From Maritimibacter sp. REDSEA-S28_B5 (GTDB taxonomy: Bacteria > Pseudomonadota > Alphaproteobacteria > Rhodobacterales > Rhodobacteraceae): a stretch of DNA of 64,000 nucleotides. Of the stretch, positions 1 to 8,792 are shown piece by piece. The position numbers were made by a program, and so were the translations under genes. The stretch is from contig LUOO01000118.1 of assembly GCA_001626765.1 (NCBI GenBank), positions 1-64,000 on the forward strand, in the 5' to 3' direction. The notes below the pieces were generated by a model that made no database searches, was not told the DNA's origin, and was given only the letters and a program-made list of their open reading frames with translations. Position 1 is the stretch's first letter; the number at the start of each line of letters is the position of its first letter.

Positions 1-59
1 CGGCGCGGCGACGATGATCGCCGCGCAGTGAACGAGCAGCACCAGCTATGAAGAAGCAG

Positions 60-457
60 GTGGACGCCAGTTCCTACACCATCTCCCGGGACACTACCCA
101 CGTATCGCCGCCAAAGCGATGATTGATGCCGGACGCGGGGGCTGTATCGTCAATGTCGCCTCGATTCTGGGCACACGGGTGGCCAGCCATGTGTCCGCCT
201 ATGCCGCGTCCAAGGAAGGGCTGATTCAACTGACCCGGTCTCTGGCGCTTGAATGGGCGCGGCATGGCATCCGGGTGAATGCCATCTGCCCCGGTTATAT
301 CGAAACCGACCTGAACCGTGAGTTTTTTGCCACTGACGCGGGACAGGCATTGATCAAACGCGTCCCGCAGCGCCGGTTGGGGCATGATCCGTTGGCCGCC
401 CCCCCGGACCGGGGGCCTACGATAAGGCGACCGGGAATCCCCGGCCGCAATTCTTAG
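60..457 (+). pseudogene. SDR-family oxidoreductase remnant
   Basis: Only the core of a short-chain dehydrogenase is readable. It has the segment IVNVASILG with the catalytic serine region, the YAASK catalytic Tyr/Lys motif, and the NAICPGYIETD loop after the active site. The NAD-binding TGxxxGxG motif is absent: the same frame upstream runs into a stop at 29-31, and the sequence before the ATG at 119 no longer reads like an SDR. Downstream, the conserved RVPQRRLG is followed by unrelated residues instead of the usual region with a C-terminal GG, as expected after a frameshift. I infer a decayed gene. The neighbouring acyl-CoA dehydrogenase converges on it. Confidence 0.7.
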
Positions 458-467
458 AGTCACGATT

Positions 468-1562
468 TCAGAACGCGTTAAGCCCGGTCAGGGTGCGCCC
501 GATGACCAGTTTTTGGATTTCGGTGGTGCCATCGGGAATCGGCATGACCTTTGCATTGCGGAAGTGCCGTTCAACGGGGAACTCTTTGGTGGCCATCGAG
601 GTCTGGGTGTCACAGCGCACGCCCAAGTCCAGAAGTTGCAGCCCGCGCTGGCACAACAGGCGCGCGGCATCCAGGTGCGTGGCCATGTCGGCCAAGTAGC
701 CTTGAATCAACTGGTGCCCGCCGATCGGCTTACCATGTTGTTGGCGATCCTGCGCATATTTGACGGCACATTCCAACGCCGCCTGCGCTATGCCAATGCT
801 CGTCAGGCCGACAAACACGCGAGCGCTCTCAAACAGTTTCAATGTCTGGAACAGGCCGCCGCCTGCATTACCCAGAACATGGTCAGCGCTGGTTTCGGCA
901 CGGTCGAAAAACAATTCGCAGGTCGATGCACCGATAAGCCCCAGCTTGCGCAATTCGCGGCTCTCGTAGTTGCCGGTATCGCGGTCGACGATGACCATGG
1001 AAATACCGTCGTCCAGATTGCAGACAACGATGGCGAAATCCGACTGGGCCCCATTGGAAATCCAGAGCTTCTGGCCAGTGACGAAAATCTTATCGCCCTC
1101 GCGGTCCGCACGTGTCTTGACCTCGCGTACGTTCGAACCGACCTCTGGTTCGGAAATACAGGTGGCACAGATCCGTTCGCTGCGCAGGAGCGGCTTCAGA
1201 TAGGCCTCTTTCTGCGCCACATTTCCCAAGAGGTTGACCGCGAACACGGCATGACCCTGAATCAGCACCGCGATTGCCAGATCGGCCCATATCCGGGCCA
1301 GTTCCTCGTATAGGATGCCATAGGTCATGCGGTCGATTCCGGCACCGCCGTCCTCTTCGGGGATCAGGCCGCTGATCAGCCCGAATTCCTCGACCTTGGC
1401 GAACAGGGACTTCAGGGTTTTCGCATCGGGGGGGTGGCCGAGGTTCTCGTATTTCTCGGCCAGCGGCGCGAACTCTGCCTCGGCCATCTTGCGGAAGTTT
1501 TCCAGCAACATGCGTTGCTCATCTGTATAGATTGCCTGAGCGGCGGCGATCACGTTTTCCAT
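468..1562 (-). CDS. Acyl-CoA dehydrogenase with internal in-frame deletion
   Basis: FAD-dependent acyl-CoA dehydrogenase of 364 aa, expected to introduce an alpha,beta double bond into an acyl-CoA. The N-terminal helical domain, the middle domain (SEPEVGSN near residue 137, then GQKLWISNGAQ) and the C-terminal PDGTTEIQKLVIGR are recognisable. The usual base position of the family (YEGT in MCAD) carries Asp here (PDGT). Family members run about 385-390 aa. Here residue 325 (TSMAT) jumps straight to KEFPVERHF, so about 24 residues, including the conserved QIHGGxGF segment that helps bind FAD at the subunit interface, are missing without a frameshift. It may be inactive. An AAGGAGA ribosome-binding site precedes the ATG. 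It is the last gene after the thiolase and hydratase. Confidence 0.85.
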   Translation of the reverse strand: MENVIAAAQAIYTDEQRMLLENFRKMAEAEFAPLAEKYENLGHPPDAKTLKSLFAKVEEFGLISGLIPEEDGGAGIDRMTYGILYEELARIWADLAIAVLIQGHAVFAVNLLGNVAQKEAYLKPLLRSERICATCISEPEVGSNVREVKTRADREGDKIFVTGQKLWISNGAQSDFAIVVCNLDDGISMVIVDRDTGNYESRELRKLGLIGASTCELFFDRAETSADHVLGNAGGGLFQTLKLFESARVFVGLTSIGIAQAALECAVKYAQDRQQHGKPIGGHQLIQGYLADMATHLDAARLLCQRGLQLLDLGVRCDTQTSMATKEFPVERHFRNAKVMPIPDGTTEIQKLVIGRTLTGLNAF

Positions 1563-1578
1563 GGTTCGTCTCCTTGTT

Positions 1579-2817
1579 TCAACGGCCCAGAATGGTGACG
1601 CAGGCGGCCGCTTCTTCTACCCCGTGCAACCCCCCGCCGTTTTCGGCGATGGCGTTCTTTGCCCCTTCGACCTGACGCGCGCCAGCTTCGCCGCGCAGTT
1701 GCGTGACCAGTTCGAAAACCTGCCCTATCCCTGTGGCACCGACCGGGTGGCCCTTGGATTCCAACCCGCCCGAGGGGTTCACCGGAATGCGTCCACCGAT
1801 CTTTGTCTCGCCGCGCAGACTGGCGGGACCGCCCTCGCCGAATTCGACAAATCCGAGGTTCTCGATCTGGATCACTTCGCCCACGGCCGTGGCGTCATGC
1901 ACTTCGGCCACCGATATATCCTCGGGGCCGATCCCGGCCTGTTCATAGGCCTCAAGCGCGGCAAGCCGGGTCAGGTGGTTCTTGTAATCTTCCGGCGGAC
2001 GATCGGTGCCCGAGCGCAGGATCGCGGCCTTGACCTTGATCGCGCGCGCGGGATCTAGGCCCAGACGTTTTATCCCCTCGCCGGTGCATAAAACGGCCGC
2101 AGCGGCCCCGTCCGAGATCGGGGCGCACATCGGCAGGGTCAGCGGATAGGTGATCGGCGGCGCGGCCAATACCCGATCGACGCTCATGGCTTCTCGGTAT
2201 TGCGCCAGTGGATTATGCACGGAATGCGCATGGTTCTTGGCGGCGACGGCGGCGAACTGTTCCTGAGTTGTGCCAAAGGTCTTCATGTGCAGCCGGGCGA
2301 AGCCTGCGTAGACATCCATGAACACGCTGTAGGGCTTGGGCGATTTCGATCCTTCGGGTTCCTCGACCCCTGCACCCAGATCGGCCAGCCGTTGCGCGAC
2401 CTCTTCGCTGTTGCTGACGTCCCAGCCGCTGTCGAAGGCCGAAAACATCAACGCACGGTCGTCAGAATACATCTTTTCGGCGCCCACGGCGAGACAGCAG
2501 TCGCCATTGCCGGCCTTGAGGAAATCGACTGCCAGTTTGAACCCGGTCGAGGCGCTGGCGCAGGCGTTTTCGACATTCACCACCGGAATGCCCTGAATGC
2601 CCATTTCACGCAGCGCGATTTCGCCGCGGATCATGTGCTGGCCCTCCATGTGGCCCTGCACCGCGTTCGAGAAGAATGCGCCGTCGATACGATCTGCCGT
2701 CACTCGGGCATCGGAAAGCGCGGCGGCGACGGCCTCGCCGGTCATGTCCTTGATGGTTTTGTCCCGGAACTTTCCGAACGGCGTCATCCCGATGCCAACG
2801 ATGTAAATGTCCTGCAT
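1579..2817 (-). CDS. SCP-x-type thiolase (acyl-CoA acyltransferase)
   Basis: Thiolase-superfamily enzyme of 412 aa that cleaves 3-ketoacyl-CoA. The nucleophile motif is NACASAS near residue 86 and the histidine motifs are AEVHDATAVGE and ESKGHPVGATG. The C-terminal glycine-rich part is GGGLHGVEEAAACV. The sequence is of the SCP-x/lipid-transfer type, which in other organisms acts on branched or steroid-like acyl-CoAs rather than straight fatty acids. I chose the ATG with AGGAGG seven bases upstream; an ATG 51 bases further upstream has no such support and adds an unconserved extension. It lies between the frameshifted hydratase (16 bp gap) and the dehydrogenase (16 bp gap), so all three probably form one operon. 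Confidence 0.9.
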   Translation of the reverse strand: MQDIYIVGIGMTPFGKFRDKTIKDMTGEAVAAALSDARVTADRIDGAFFSNAVQGHMEGQHMIRGEIALREMGIQGIPVVNVENACASASTGFKLAVDFLKAGNGDCCLAVGAEKMYSDDRALMFSAFDSGWDVSNSEEVAQRLADLGAGVEEPEGSKSPKPYSVFMDVYAGFARLHMKTFGTTQEQFAAVAAKNHAHSVHNPLAQYREAMSVDRVLAAPPITYPLTLPMCAPISDGAAAAVLCTGEGIKRLGLDPARAIKVKAAILRSGTDRPPEDYKNHLTRLAALEAYEQAGIGPEDISVAEVHDATAVGEVIQIENLGFVEFGEGGPASLRGETKIGGRIPVNPSGGLESKGHPVGATGIGQVFELVTQLRGEAGARQVEGAKNAIAENGGGLHGVEEAAACVTILGR

Positions 2818-2833
2818 CGTTTGTCCTCCTGAC

Positions 2834-3567
2834 CTAGTATCCGCGAAACTGCGGTTTTCGTTTTTCATTGAACGCCGACAGACCCTCGTGCATGTCCCAG
2901 GATCGCATGTGCGCGCGCAGGTTCAGCATCTCTTCGGAAAGCGCGGCGGTTTCGTCCTTTCTGCCAGCCTGTCGGTAAAGGCCTGCACCGCTTGTCGCAG
3001 GTCTTCGTCCGCGACGACCTTGTTCACCAGTCCCCAGTCCATCATGTCCCGTGCCGAAACGTTCTCGCCCGAGAACAGCAGGTATTTCGCGCGGTTCAGG
3101 CCAATCCTACGCGGCAGGATCGCCGCACCGCCGGCCCCGGGAAAGACGCCAAAGTTGGAATGTGCGTCGCCCAGTTGCGCGCTTTCGGCGGCAAAGACCA
3201 GATCGCAGGCCATCACCATTTCCAAACCGCCCGCCATCGCCAGCCCGTTCACTGCGGCGATCACCGGTTTCGGGCCATGTCGCATAAGCCCAAACGTGTG
3301 ATCGACAAGATCCAGAAGATCCGGCTCGCCTGGTGCATGTTTGGCGCCAGCAACTTCTTTCAGATCGGCACCGGCGCAGAATGCCCGGCCAGAGCCGGTC
3401 AGGACAATTGTACGCACCCCATCGTCGGCCAGCGCCGATTCCAGTGCTGCCGCCATCTCGCGCAGCATCTGCGTTGACATTGCGTTGAGCTGTTCGGTGC
3501 GCTGGAAGGTAATCCATTCAGTTTTTGCGACCCGCTCAACGAATAGCGTCTGCTTTGCCTCACTCAT
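2834..3567 (-). pseudogene. Enoyl-CoA hydratase, frameshifted near the 3' end
   Basis: Crotonase-family protein that would hydrate an enoyl-CoA. The oxyanion-hole segments AFCAGADLKE and NGLAMAGGLEM are present and the first roughly 203 residues read normally from an ATG preceded by AGGAGC. In the original frame translation ends early with KPPRFPKRC at 2923. Shifting by one base at about 2956 restores ETAALSEEMLNLR, then a normal crotonase tail ending in NEKRKPQFRGY and a TAG at 2834-2836. The lesion fits loss of one G from a GGG run, so it could be a real frameshift or a homopolymer sequencing error. The gene heads a three-gene minus-strand operon, divergent from the CoA-transferase-like gene. 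Confidence 0.8.
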
Positions 3568-3680
3568 GCTAAGCTCCTGATAATTATACATATTATTGGT
3601 TTTTCGCCTTGTCTTTTGCGGCGATTTACGCTGCACTCGGGCGGACCCGCACGTGGAAAACAAAAGAACTGGAGATTGAT

Positions 3681-4784
3681 ATGAGCACTGCACCCCTGGC
3701 CGGCCTGAAAATCCTCAGCCTTGCCGAACAGTTTCCCGGTCCCTATGCCACAATGCTGTTGTCCGACATGGGAGCCGAGGTGATCATGATTGAACGCCCG
3801 GGCATCGGTGATCCGGCCCGGCAATTTCCGCCCTTGTTCCGGGCACTGAACCGAGGCAAGCGCAGCGTTGCGTTGGATCTGAAATCGGCCGAGGGGCTGG
3901 CACGGTTTCGCGAACTGGCCAAGGAATCGGATGTCATCGTCGAAGGGTTCCGCCCTGGCAAGCTTGCGGCCTTGGGTGCCGGTTTCGAGGACATGCGTAG
4001 TGTCAACTCGCGGCTGGTTTATGTATCGATTTCGGGTTACGGGCAGGACGGCCCCTATCGTGACAGGGCTGGCCATGACCTGAGCTATGAAGGGGTTGGC
4101 GGTTTGCTGGCCGATCAGGCCGATGCAAAGCAGCCCGGCCCTGTGCCGCCGATCCCCCTTGCGGATGTTGGCGCGGCGTTGTTCGCGGCGATCGCAATCC
4201 TGTCGGCGGTGGTGTCGAGCCAGCGCACAGGGCAGGGGCGTTACGTGGACGTGTCCATGTCGGATGCGGTGGTTTCGATGTTGACCGCATTCCTCGTTCC
4301 CGCCGCCAATGGAACACCGCTGGGCGAATTTATCGCCGAGCCGGGCTATGGCGTGTTCACCTGCAAAGACGGCAAGCTCTTGACCTTGTCCATCGCGCAT
4401 GAGGACTGGTTCTGGAAACCGTTCTGCGATGTGATCGACAGGGCGGATCTTGCGCCGTTGACAGGCCGCGACCGTGTCGCCCGCAAGGCCGCGCTGCGCG
4501 AAGAAATCGCGGCGATTCTGGTTGGCAAGACGCGCGCCGAATGGGGCGACCTTCTGGATAAGGCGGGGGTGCCATGGGGTCCGGTCAATTCCCTGGTCGA
4601 AACGTTGGACGACCCCCATGTGCGTGCGCGCCAGCTGCTGCGCAAGATTACGCATGACGGCGGCAAGGCCGAGACTTTTATTGTCCAGCCGTTGAAATTT
4701 GATGGCTTCGAAACCGCAACACCGAATCTGCCCCCTGAACTCGGGGCAGATAATGACAGCGTTTTTTCGGACGACGCCACCTAG
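3681..4784 (+). CDS. CaiB/BaiF CoA-transferase family III, alpha-methylacyl-CoA racemase-like
   Basis: 367-aa family III CoA-transferase fold. It opens with PLAGLKILSLAEQFPGPYAT and contains DVIVEGFRPG. The RAGHDLSYEGVGG segment and the following PIPLADVGAAL place His and Asp where alpha-methylacyl-CoA racemases keep their catalytic pair, so epimerisation of a 2-methyl-branched acyl-CoA is more likely than CoA transfer; this is inferred from motif resemblance. The chosen ATG follows GGAGATTG; an earlier in-frame ATG at 3609 adds 24 unconserved residues. It is the only plus-strand gene of the left part, divergent from the hydratase operon and convergent with the SDR, 25 bp away. Confidence 0.85.
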   Translation: MSTAPLAGLKILSLAEQFPGPYATMLLSDMGAEVIMIERPGIGDPARQFPPLFRALNRGKRSVALDLKSAEGLARFRELAKESDVIVEGFRPGKLAALGAGFEDMRSVNSRLVYVSISGYGQDGPYRDRAGHDLSYEGVGGLLADQADAKQPGPVPPIPLADVGAALFAAIAILSAVVSSQRTGQGRYVDVSMSDAVVSMLTAFLVPAANGTPLGEFIAEPGYGVFTCKDGKLLTLSIAHEDWFWKPFCDVIDRADLAPLTGRDRVARKAALREEIAAILVGKTRAEWGDLLDKAGVPWGPVNSLVETLDDPHVRARQLLRKITHDGGKAETFIVQPLKFDGFETATPNLPPELGADNDSVFSDDAT

Positions 4785-4809
4785 AGGCGGCGGTTGGTCG
4801 ATGTCTACT

Positions 4810-5598
4810 CTAGCAGGCAAACGAATACCCACCATTCACTGGATAGGTCTGTCCGGTGATCCAGCTGGCAGCATCCGAGCAGAGGAACAGGATCATTCCG
4901 GCGGGGTCTTCCGGCTCGCCCAGACGGCGGATCACGTATTGCGACAATGCCCGCTTCTCGGTCTCTGCATCCGGGATCAGGTCGGCGACAGCCGGAGTTC
5001 TTGTGCCCCCCAAGGCGACGCAATTCGCGGTGATCCCGAACCGGCCGCCGGCCTTTGCAATTGCCCGCATGAAGCCGGCCGCACCGGCCTTGGCCCCGGA
5101 ATAAACCGCCAGATGCGGTTCACCGACACGGCCGGCGTCGGAAATGACGGTCACAATGCGCCCATAGCCACTGTTAACCATCAACGGCATGGCGTGACGG
5201 GTGCAGTTCAGCACCCCATCGAAATTGGTGGCCATCCAGCGGCGCCATTCATCGGGATCGGATTCCCAAAAAGGGACCAGATCGTCGAGCCGCGATGTCG
5301 GCCCGGCGTTGCCCGCATTGTTGACCAGAATATCCACGCCGCCAAATGTGGTCTGCGTTTCGGCAAACGCCGCGCCAACCGCGTCGAAATCCGAGACGTC
5401 GAAGGCGAGCGGCAGAGCCTTTGCACCCGCTGCCTCCACTTCCGCGGCAACGCTTTCGGCCCGTTCGGCGTGAAAATCGTTGACAACGATGGCACCGGCT
5501 CCGTGTTCCGCCAGATAAAGCGCGACTTGCCGACCAACGCCTTGCCCCGCTCCGGTTACAAATGCGGTACGACCTTTGATGGAAAGCAGGTTACTCAT
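4810..5598 (-). CDS. Short-chain dehydrogenase/reductase
   Basis: NAD(P)-dependent SDR of 262 aa, probably acting on a hydroxyacyl-CoA or related alcohol. The cofactor motif TGAGQGVG is near residue 16, NNAGNAG near 92, the catalytic tyrosine and lysine are in VYSGAKAG, and the C-terminal ITGQTYPVNGGYS is typical. The ATG is preceded by AAGGAGCG. It is the last gene of the transporter operon, 12 bp after the LivF-like ATPase, so it is probably induced together with uptake. The exact substrate cannot be read from the sequence. Confidence 0.85.
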   Translation of the reverse strand: MSNLLSIKGRTAFVTGAGQGVGRQVALYLAEHGAGAIVVNDFHAERAESVAAEVEAAGAKALPLAFDVSDFDAVGAAFAETQTTFGGVDILVNNAGNAGPTSRLDDLVPFWESDPDEWRRWMATNFDGVLNCTRHAMPLMVNSGYGRIVTVISDAGRVGEPHLAVYSGAKAGAAGFMRAIAKAGGRFGITANCVALGGTRTPAVADLIPDAETEKRALSQYVIRRLGEPEDPAGMILFLCSDAASWITGQTYPVNGGYSFAC

Positions 5599-5610
5599 CT
5601 TCGCTCCTTT

Positions 5611-6408
5611 CTATCCCAGCCATCTCTTCCGGCGGCGATAGTGTTTGATATCTCGATAGCTTTTGCGCTCGCCCGATGCGGTTACGCCGAGATAGAATTC
5701 CTTGATGTCCTCGTTGTCAGCGAGCTTGTCGGCAGGGCCGTCCATCACGATCCGGCCGTTCTCCATCACATAGGCATAGTCGGCGATCGATAGCGCCGCG
5801 GCGCTGTTTTGTTCGACCAGGAAGAAGGTCGTGCCTTCTGACTTGAGCTGCTTGAGCACTTCATAAACATCCCGGACCATCATCGGGGCCAATCCCAACG
5901 ACGGTTCGTCGATCGCGATGATCTTGGGGCTGGCCATCATGGCCCGGCCGATCAGCAGCAGTTGTTGTTCGCCACCAGACATGAAGCCAGAGGTGCGGTT
6001 GCGCAGGTCCGCAAGCCGGGGCATCAAGGTGTAAACATGGTCCAGGCGCTTTTTCAGCTCGGCGGAGTTGGGCACCATGTGCCCGCCGACGATCAGGTTT
6101 TGCTCTGACGTCAGATGCCGCAAAACGCGCCGCCCTTCCATCACATGGATGAGACCGTTCTTCACGACTTCCGAGGCTTCCATGTTCTGAATGGGAGTTC
6201 CGTCCAGAACGATGGACCCCGCCGAAACGGTTCCATCCTCGGATTTGAGCGTTCCCGAGATGGCTTTAAGCGTCGTGCTTTTTCCTGCGCCATTGCCACC
6301 GAGCAGAGCAACACATTGTCCCGCACGGACTGTCATGGACACGCCTTTGAGCGCCAGGATGACGTCGGAATATGTCACCTCTACGTTGTTGAGTTCCAGC
6401 ATGGTCAT
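5611..6408 (-). CDS. Branched-chain-type ABC transporter ATP-binding protein (LivF-like)
   Basis: Cytoplasmic ATPase of 265 aa for a Liv/HAAT-type importer. The Walker A motif is LLGGNGAGKST, the ABC signature is in GFMSGGEQQLLLIGRA, and Walker B is IIAIDEPSLGLAP. The C-terminus has a basic extension (SYRDIKHYRRRKRW). Together with the LivG-, LivH-, LivM- and LivK-like genes of the operon it completes the transporter. Because a FadD-like ligase lies in the same operon and no amino-acid catabolic genes are near, the cargo is more likely an organic acid than a branched-chain amino acid. Two closely spaced ATGs (6408 and 6402) are possible starts. Confidence 0.9.
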   Translation of the reverse strand: MTMLELNNVEVTYSDVILALKGVSMTVRAGQCVALLGGNGAGKSTTLKAISGTLKSEDGTVSAGSIVLDGTPIQNMEASEVVKNGLIHVMEGRRVLRHLTSEQNLIVGGHMVPNSAELKKRLDHVYTLMPRLADLRNRTSGFMSGGEQQLLLIGRAMMASPKIIAIDEPSLGLAPMMVRDVYEVLKQLKSEGTTFFLVEQNSAAALSIADYAYVMENGRIVMDGPADKLADNEDIKEFYLGVTASGERKSYRDIKHYRRRKRWLG

Positions 6409-6463
6409 ATTGCCCGGGGCTAAGGATCAGAACGGGCGCCGCGACTGCGGCGCCCGGATTAAT

Positions 6464-7702
6464 TCACCATTTCTCAACTTGCGGAACGTCGACACCCGTT
6501 GCCGCGATGGTGATTTTCCCATCTTTGACGGTGCCCACATTCACTTTGAGGCCTTCCAATGGGAACGGTGCTTCTGGCGTAAAGGACAAGGTCGGCAGGA
6601 ACCCATGGGTTTCTTCGGTGGTGATCGGTTTGGCAAAAAGCGCCTCACGTACCATCTCTCCGGTCAGGCCCTCGGCGCCGTTCGCCTCGATCGCGTGATC
6701 GATCACGGTCACGGTATAGAGACCCTGAGATACGCCCATTGCGGTCACGACGTTCCAAGGTGCTTCGAGTCCGTAATCGGCAACCAATGTCTCGTAGAAT
6801 TGTCGCGCGGGAGTGTCCTCATCGGCCGCAATCGCCATGCCGTAGGCTTCAAAGTCCCCCTCCATTTGCTCAAGCCCGCCAAGCGCGCCACCCGAGGCTG
6901 GAAGCCCGTTATGCGAACTCATCATGATCGGGATGTTCGCCCCGTTGGCCTGCAGCCCACGTTTCGCGGCAACCACGATAGAGGTGTTCGTTTGGATTAC
7001 CAGCGCCTCGGCCCCGGCTCGTACAACGCGGCGCATTTGCCCCGTCAGATCGGTGGGTTGAACTTCGGTATAGATGACCTCGACGAGGTCGATCTCCTCG
7101 GGGTGCTCTTCGGCATAGAGTTCAAGGCCCTTTGCCATGTCGACATAGGCAGGCGATGCTTCGGAGGCGAGGATCGCAACCTTGAGCGGTTCGTCTCCTC
7201 CGCGCTGTTCACGCATCCAGTTTAGAAAGCCGACACTTTCGTGCGAATAGGTCGGACGTGGGTTGAAAATCCAGGCATCCGGTTGCCAGGCAAAACCGTA
7301 GGCCGCTGTGGCCATGAACATCGGGATTTTGTCTTCCGGCAGGCGTTCGGAAAGGGCCGCGACGTCAGGCCCGCCGAGGCCGACAACCGCAATCGGGTCC
7401 AGTTCCGATTTGATCCCGGGCCAGAGACTTGCCACCTGTGCCGCGTCATAGCGGGTTTCGTAGTTTTTGTAGTTCAGCGTGACGCCAAGTTCCTTGCCGC
7501 GGGTTTCATTCCACCAGGTGAACACAGCTTCGCGTCCGCCTGCCAGGATGGGCATGATGTCAGCATAAGGGCCGGAAAAGTCCGACAGCAGGGCCAGATT
7601 ATAGGTCTCTTCGGCCTGCGCCTTCAAAGGCATGGTCGCCGCGGCCGCCAAGGCAGCCGCTGCCAGTAAGCCGCGAAGACCTCGATTCGATTGGTAAGTC
7701 AT
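6464..7702 (-). CDS. ABC transporter periplasmic substrate-binding protein (LivK-like)
   Basis: 412-aa periplasmic binding protein. It has a clear signal peptide: basic start, Ala-rich core near residues 12-24 and a likely cleavage after KAQA near residue 30. The mature part begins NLALLSDFSGPYADI, the hallmark of type I Leu/Ile/Val-binding proteins, and continues with a two-lobe periplasmic fold (AVVGLGGPDVAALSERLPED). The start has a GGAGGAAG site seven bases upstream. It lies between the LivM-like permease and the LivF-like ATPase. It should determine what the importer takes up; ligand binding has to be tested experimentally. Confidence 0.9.
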   Translation of the reverse strand: MTYQSNRGLRGLLAAAALAAAATMPLKAQAEETYNLALLSDFSGPYADIMPILAGGREAVFTWWNETRGKELGVTLNYKNYETRYDAAQVASLWPGIKSELDPIAVVGLGGPDVAALSERLPEDKIPMFMATAAYGFAWQPDAWIFNPRPTYSHESVGFLNWMREQRGGDEPLKVAILASEASPAYVDMAKGLELYAEEHPEEIDLVEVIYTEVQPTDLTGQMRRVVRAGAEALVIQTNTSIVVAAKRGLQANGANIPIMMSSHNGLPASGGALGGLEQMEGDFEAYGMAIAADEDTPARQFYETLVADYGLEAPWNVVTAMGVSQGLYTVTVIDHAIEANGAEGLTGEMVREALFAKPITTEETHGFLPTLSFTPEAPFPLEGLKVNVGTVKDGKITIAATGVDVPQVEKW

Positions 7703-7736
7703 ATTCTTCCTCCCAGGTTTAGAGCCGCTCTATTTC

Positions 7737-8789
7737 TCAGTAAGGAAACGGCCAGATACGGTATGACGACTTCAGGATGTTCCAGCGGTGCATCAGCCCC
7801 TTGGGTTCGAGGATCATAAACAATGCGATCACGCCGCCAAGAACGACATTCATGCCAGCGAACACGATGTCACCGCCAAGGAATGATACCGAGTCGGCGA
7901 TATTGGGGCCGACCGTCGCGATAATTTCCTGGATGATGCGGATAATGAAGACGCCGATCAGGGCCCCCACGATTGAACCCATCCCGCCGACGATGATCAT
8001 CGCGACGAAGAAGATCGAGTGAAACAGGGTGAACTGGTCTACCCCCACGAAGCGGATCAGATAGGCCCAAAGCGCCCCGCCGACGCCCGCATAGAAAGCG
8101 CCGATCAGGAAGGCATTTGCCTTTGTGGCCGCGACATTGATCCCCATTATACCCGCGGCCACGTCATCATCCCTGACCGCCACGAAGGCACGGCCGAAGC
8201 GTGACCGAACGATCCCGAACGCGCCCGCCACCATGATCGCGGTCACGGCGAAATTCAGATAGAACTGCGAAGATTCGCTGACAAATCGCTGCCCGAAAAG
8301 CTCGGCCGGGGGCACGGTGATACCGTTCGATCCACCCAGCCAGGTTGACGGCAGGTTCAATACGGCAAAGTGGAACAGGAACTGAGCTGCAATCGTGGTC
8401 AGTGCCAGATAGAACCCCTTGATCCGCGCCGCGGTCAAGCCAAAGAGAAAGCCGAACAGCGCAGCCGAGAGCCCGGCCAGAGGAATGGTCAGCAGAAACG
8501 TAAGGCCGGTCTTCGAGGCCAGTATCGAGGCCGTATAGGCGCCGACCCCCATGAACGCCGCCTGACCCAGGTTGATCTGGCCCGCATAGCCGGTGCAGAT
8601 CTGAAGCCCGACGGCGATGACGGCGCTGATCATCATCATATTCAGGATAGCGATGATACGGCTGCTCACCAGGTAAGGCGCCAACAGCAGTAGAGCCATG
8701 AATACGACGAGGGCCAGAAACTGCCAGCGCGTTCGGATCAAACGTCTGTCACTGCGATAGCTTGTCGGGAATACGCCAGAAGGATCCAT
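7737..8789 (-). CDS. ABC transporter permease (LivM-like)
   Basis: Inner-membrane permease of 350 aa with many hydrophobic helices from about residue 24 on. It contains the family motifs GYAGQINLGQAAFMGVGAYT near residue 68 and GRAFVAVRDDDVAAGIMGIN near residue 199. It pairs with the LivH-like subunit to form the channel. Its ATG follows the stop of LivH by only a few bases. As the LivH reading frame is interrupted, this otherwise intact protein may lack its partner unless the stop is read through or is an assembly error. Confidence 0.9.
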   Translation of the reverse strand: MDPSGVFPTSYRSDRRLIRTRWQFLALVVFMALLLLAPYLVSSRIIAILNMMMISAVIAVGLQICTGYAGQINLGQAAFMGVGAYTASILASKTGLTFLLTIPLAGLSAALFGFLFGLTAARIKGFYLALTTIAAQFLFHFAVLNLPSTWLGGSNGITVPPAELFGQRFVSESSQFYLNFAVTAIMVAGAFGIVRSRFGRAFVAVRDDDVAAGIMGINVAATKANAFLIGAFYAGVGGALWAYLIRFVGVDQFTLFHSIFFVAMIIVGGMGSIVGALIGVFIIRIIQEIIATVGPNIADSVSFLGGDIVFAGMNVVLGGVIALFMILEPKGLMHRWNILKSSYRIWPFPY

Positions 8790-8792
8790 GGA

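Noticed and set aside
3580-3600. TATAAT on the minus strand before the frameshifted hydratase
   Set aside because: It would leave a 5' leader under ten bases and has no matching -35 box; not supported as a promoter.
3564-4835. Long minus-strand frame (423 codons) opposite the racemase-like gene
   Set aside because: Antisense shadow; the plus-strand gene has all family motifs and a ribosome-binding site.
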